Assembly: GCA_945957075.1 (NCBI GenBank)
Contig: CAMFJP010000056.1
Span: 1-8,455 of the forward strand
Reading direction: 5' to 3'
Length of the DNA stretch: 8,455 nt
Source of the DNA: an uncultured Chlamydiae bacterium
Lineage (GTDB): Bacteria > Chlamydiota > Chlamydiia > Chlamydiales > Rhabdochlamydiaceae
A program made the translations under genes and the position numbers. Shown piece after piece: positions 6,243 to 8,455 of this stretch. The notes under the pieces are model-generated. The model made no database searches. It had not been told where the DNA came from and worked only from the letters and a program-made list of their open reading frames with translations. Position 1 is the first letter of the stretch; each line of letters begins with the position of its first letter.

Positions 6243-6270
6243 AAAATAACCACGTTATTTGTTGTATATT
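6243..6270. promoter_or_regulatory. Divergent intergenic region between the DoxX-family gene and the RNA methyltransferase
   Basis: Only 28 nt separate the two divergent starts, so at least part of each promoter must lie in the opposing gene. TAAAAT at 6242-6247 (plus) and CATAAT at 6273-6268 (minus) each match the -10 consensus at 5/6, but no convincing -35 stands 17 nt upstream of either. Neither start has a clear Shine-Dalgarno, so very short or leaderless transcripts are possible. Confidence 0.35.
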
Positions 6271-7404
6271 ATGAAATTGCCCTTTAGGCAGCATCACCTT
6301 CTTACTGTTTTAGGTCTTTGTGACACATCCAAGTCTCCTCTAGACCTAATGCTGAGAAAATACTTTATAGCACACAAGGCCATTGGATCAAAAGACAGAC
6401 AAGCCATCTGCGAAGATCTTTACGCTCTTATCCGCTGGCGCTCTTTGTTAGAGTATTTTTGCCCAAAGCCGAGCTCTTGGCAAGACCTATATGCGCTTTA
6501 TAAACAAAAGGGCATAGAAAATCTATCTACACAAGAGGGTATTGCAGAGCACGTTCGCGTTAGTTTTCCTAAATGGATTTTTGAATGTTTAGTAAAAAAC
6601 TACGGACAGAGACAGGCAACCGAGTTATGCCTTGCAAGCAACACCCAAGCCCCGACCACTGTCCGTGTTAATACACTAAAAACATCTAGAGAAGAGCTGC
6701 TACAAAAATGGAAACACCTTTATCACATTGAATCCACCCCCATTTCTCCTTGGGGTATTCGTTTCTTAAAAAAAGAAAATTTATTTGGTATGCCCGATTT
6801 TAAAGAGGGACTTTTTGAAGTGCAAGATGAAGGCAGTCAAATCATCGCGCAACATGTAAACGTCAAACGCGGACATCTTGTTCTAGATTACTGTGCAGGA
6901 TCAGGAGGAAAATCTCTGGCATTTGCTCCAGAAATGCAAGGGAGTGGTCAAATTTATTTGCACGATATAAGACCTTTTGTATTACAAGAAGCAAAAAAAA
7001 GACTGCGTCGCGCTGGGGTACAAAATTGTCAAGTTCTTCCCCCGGACTCCCCAAACAAACCCCTTCTTAAAGGCAAAATGCACCGTGTACTTGTAGATGC
7101 ACCCTGCAGCGGATCTGGAACATGGAGACGCAATCCTGATATGAAATGGAAAACAACACCTTCAGGCCTCCAAGAACTTATTTGCCTACAAAAAAAGATT
7201 TTTGAAGAGGCCTTAGATTATCTATCCCCACAAGGTCATATCATCTACGCAACATGCAGCTTATTTCCCGAAGAAAATCAAAATCAAATAGATTTTTTTA
7301 AAGAACGCTTTTCCCTAGAAGAGGTAACTCCTCCCTTTCAATCTTTGCCTCAACAGGGAGCAATGGACGGCTTTTTTGCTGCTGTACTGAAAAGAAAGCT
7401 ATAG
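6271..7404 (+). CDS. RsmB/NOP2/Sun-family RNA cytosine-C5 methyltransferase
   Basis: 377 residues from the ATG at 6271; in-frame TTG codons at 6259 and 6262 are possible but no start has a Shine-Dalgarno. It would methylate C5 of a cytosine in rRNA (or tRNA) using S-adenosylmethionine. Residues ~1-70 resemble a shortened NusB-like helical region (AIGSKDRQAICEDLYALIRW). TTVRVNTLK at ~129-137 is the family RNA-binding signature. The SAM-binding motif I is LDYCAGSGGK at ~205-214. Motif IV VDAPCSGSGTWRRNPD holds C279 and motif VI ATCSLFPEEN holds C329, the two family cysteines (C329 would be the nucleophile). The end, MDGFFAAVLKRK, matches the family terminus. E. coli RsmB has 429 residues; the shorter N-terminus makes the exact target uncertain, so no symbol is given. 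Confidence 0.92.
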   Translation: MKLPFRQHHLLTVLGLCDTSKSPLDLMLRKYFIAHKAIGSKDRQAICEDLYALIRWRSLLEYFCPKPSSWQDLYALYKQKGIENLSTQEGIAEHVRVSFPKWIFECLVKNYGQRQATELCLASNTQAPTTVRVNTLKTSREELLQKWKHLYHIESTPISPWGIRFLKKENLFGMPDFKEGLFEVQDEGSQIIAQHVNVKRGHLVLDYCAGSGGKSLAFAPEMQGSGQIYLHDIRPFVLQEAKKRLRRAGVQNCQVLPPDSPNKPLLKGKMHRVLVDAPCSGSGTWRRNPDMKWKTTPSGLQELICLQKKIFEEALDYLSPQGHIIYATCSLFPEENQNQIDFFKERFSLEEVTPPFQSLPQQGAMDGFFAAVLKRKL

Positions 7405-7420
7405 CTAAAATCGAGGTTTA

Positions 7421-7425
7421 AAGGA
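7421..7425 (+). promoter_or_regulatory. Ribosome binding site of the SurA-like gene
   Basis: AAGGA followed by 7 nt and then ATG at 7433. It supports the most upstream start even though the signal-peptide-like segment lies about 57 codons inside the frame. Confidence 0.5.
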
Positions 7426-7432
7426 ACAACCT

Positions 7433-8455
7433 ATGCGTATATTAATATTAGACATCTTGCGTAACTCCATTTGTTTGGCAGCACCGCGCTTTTTAGCAGC
7501 TTTATACCCAAATTTCTTGGCAAAATGTCTCCATATCACCTCTAAATTTAGGTGTAAAGCTGCTCAAAATTCACAAGCGTTGCCAAGCAAAGCGAGTTAT
7601 GCAAGATGCCTATTACTTGTCGTCTGCCTTACCACTTTCTGTGCGCATAGCGCAGAGCCCAATCAAACACTTGTTGTACATAATAGAGTCCTTGTGCGCA
7701 TTAGAGAACGCAGCATCTCAACAGCAGATGTAATCAAAAAAATGAATGTCTTCCTAGAGCGTAACTATCCAGACGCCCTTTATTCTCCAATAGCTCGGCA
7801 TCAGTTTTATTCTACCCATTGGAAACAAACTCTCCAACAAATGGTAGATCACCAACTTATTTTAGCTGATGCGGATGAAAAAGAATTTTCCGTCGATGAA
7901 GCTACTATACGTGAAGAGCTAATGAAACGATTTGGACCTAATGTAATGAGCTATCTTGAAAAAGTAGGCATCTCTTATGAAGAAATGCACGATATGCTGA
8001 AAATAGAGCTCACAGTGCAGCAAATGATTGGTTATAGGGTACACAATAAAGCACTTCTCGGCGTTCATCCTCAAGATATTAAACGTGCATACAAGCGTTA
8101 TTGCAATGAAAACCCTTCCTTAGATCAATGCACTTACCAAATTCTTTCTGTGCGTGCAGACAACCCAGACATCAGCCGACATATCGCTGAAAAAGCCTCT
8201 CTCCTCCTTAAAGAAGAGGGCGCTGACTTTGCTTCAGTCGTAGAAAAAATAGAACAAGAGATTCCGCAGACAGCAGCTCTTAGCATCTCACAAGAATACC
8301 AGGCCCCACTACATGCTTTAAACAAGGAACATAAAGCTGTTCTTGCTCAATTAGAACCAAACGCCTATAGCAATCCCGCAGAACAGCTCAGTCGCATCAA
8401 TAACACCCTAGTTCACCGAATTTTTCACCTTAAAGAACGCGCTCATATCCCCACC
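7433..8455 (+). CDS. Exported SurA-like chaperone / parvulin-type PPIase (3' end outside window)
   Basis: The reading frame is open from the ATG at 7433 to the last base, giving 341 residues. A Sec signal-like core, ARCLLLVVCLTTFCAHSAEP, lies at ~57-76, with a plausible cleavage after AHSA at 74. Residues ~80-205 fit the SurA N-terminal chaperone domain: a VVHNRVLVRIRERSIS strand, helices with QQMVDHQLILADADEKEF, then IREELMKRFG and MLKIELTVQQMIGYRV. Residues ~225-341 look like a degenerate parvulin domain (EEGADFASVVEKI, then HRIFHLKERAHIP) without the GGDLGW-type motif, so prolyl isomerase activity is doubtful. The role would be periplasmic folding of outer-membrane proteins. The gene is 28 nt after the methyltransferase, likely cotranscribed. 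The 57-residue extension ahead of the signal is odd. An internal TTG at 7580 would give a standard signal peptide but lacks a Shine-Dalgarno. Confidence 0.85.
   Translation, partial: MRILILDILRNSICLAAPRFLAALYPNFLAKCLHITSKFRCKAAQNSQALPSKASYARCLLLVVCLTTFCAHSAEPNQTLVVHNRVLVRIRERSISTADVIKKMNVFLERNYPDALYSPIARHQFYSTHWKQTLQQMVDHQLILADADEKEFSVDEATIREELMKRFGPNVMSYLEKVGISYEEMHDMLKIELTVQQMIGYRVHNKALLGVHPQDIKRAYKRYCNENPSLDQCTYQILSVRADNPDISRHIAEKASLLLKEEGADFASVVEKIEQEIPQTAALSISQEYQAPLHALNKEHKAVLAQLEPNAYSNPAEQLSRINNTLVHRIFHLKERAHIPT

Noticed and set aside
7397..7406. AGCTATAGCT palindrome across the methyltransferase stop codon as a terminator.
   Set aside because: It has no loop, is only 10 nt, has no T-run, and the next gene follows after 28 nt.
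1866..7420. The 9-mer CGAGGTTTA at 1866-1874 and again at 7412-7420, both shortly before a gene.
   Set aside because: Many 9-mer coincidences are expected in a window of this size, and the flanking bases do not agree.
1..8455. CRISPR arrays, tRNA/rRNA genes, transposases and riboswitches.
   Set aside because: No regularly spaced repeats, cloverleaf-like segments, transposase motifs or conserved aptamer patterns were seen on either strand.

Overview
The window comes from a member of the Chlamydiota, most likely a Chlamydia-like (environmental) lineage. The minus strand carries the gene order lnt-lpxC-fabZ-lpxA-fmt, the same order as CT534-CT533-CT532-CT531-CT530 of Chlamydia trachomatis (recalled from knowledge of that genome, not searched). 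The gene beyond fmt has a bilobed hydrophobic segment typical of inclusion-membrane (Inc) proteins. It sits where C. trachomatis has CT529 (Cap1). The composition is moderately AT-rich. Non-ATG starts are common: GTG for lnt and fmt, TTG for lpxC.

Layout. Positions 1-794 (minus): 3'-truncated Inc-like gene with a 12-proline run near the visible C-terminus. 858-1823 (minus): fmt. 1824-2040: the only sizeable intergenic gap, 217 nt, filled by a 157-nt nearly perfect palindrome (1877-2033) that I cannot assign to a known family. 2041-2889 (minus): lpxA. 2902-3372 (minus): fabZ. 3369-4214 (minus): lpxC. 4237-5805 (minus): lnt. 5802-6242 (minus): small DoxX-family membrane protein overlapping lnt by four bases. 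6271-7404 (plus): NOL1/NOP2/Sun-type RNA m5C methyltransferase. 7433-8455 (plus, runs off the window): exported SurA-like chaperone/PPIase with an odd N-terminal extension. No tRNA, rRNA, CRISPR array or transposase gene was seen.

How the genes work together. LpxC and LpxA are the first two enzymes committed to lipid A. FabZ supplies acyl-ACP intermediates and competes for the same 3-hydroxyacyl-ACP pool. Lnt finishes lipoprotein maturation. The SurA-like protein would escort outer-membrane proteins. The region is therefore mainly an envelope-biogenesis block, with two translation or RNA-modification genes (fmt and the methyltransferase) and a probable host-interaction protein at the left edge. 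From the DoxX gene through lpxA the genes overlap or lie within 22 nt of each other, so they are probably one operon. The palindrome then separates fmt from lpxA and carries promoter-like hexamers pointing outward on both arms. Divergent transcription starts from the very short gap at 6243-6270.

Most of this is ordinary core-genome content. The parts that deserve a second look are the giant palindrome, the poly-proline Inc-like protein in the Cap1 position, and the unusual N-terminus of the SurA-like protein.
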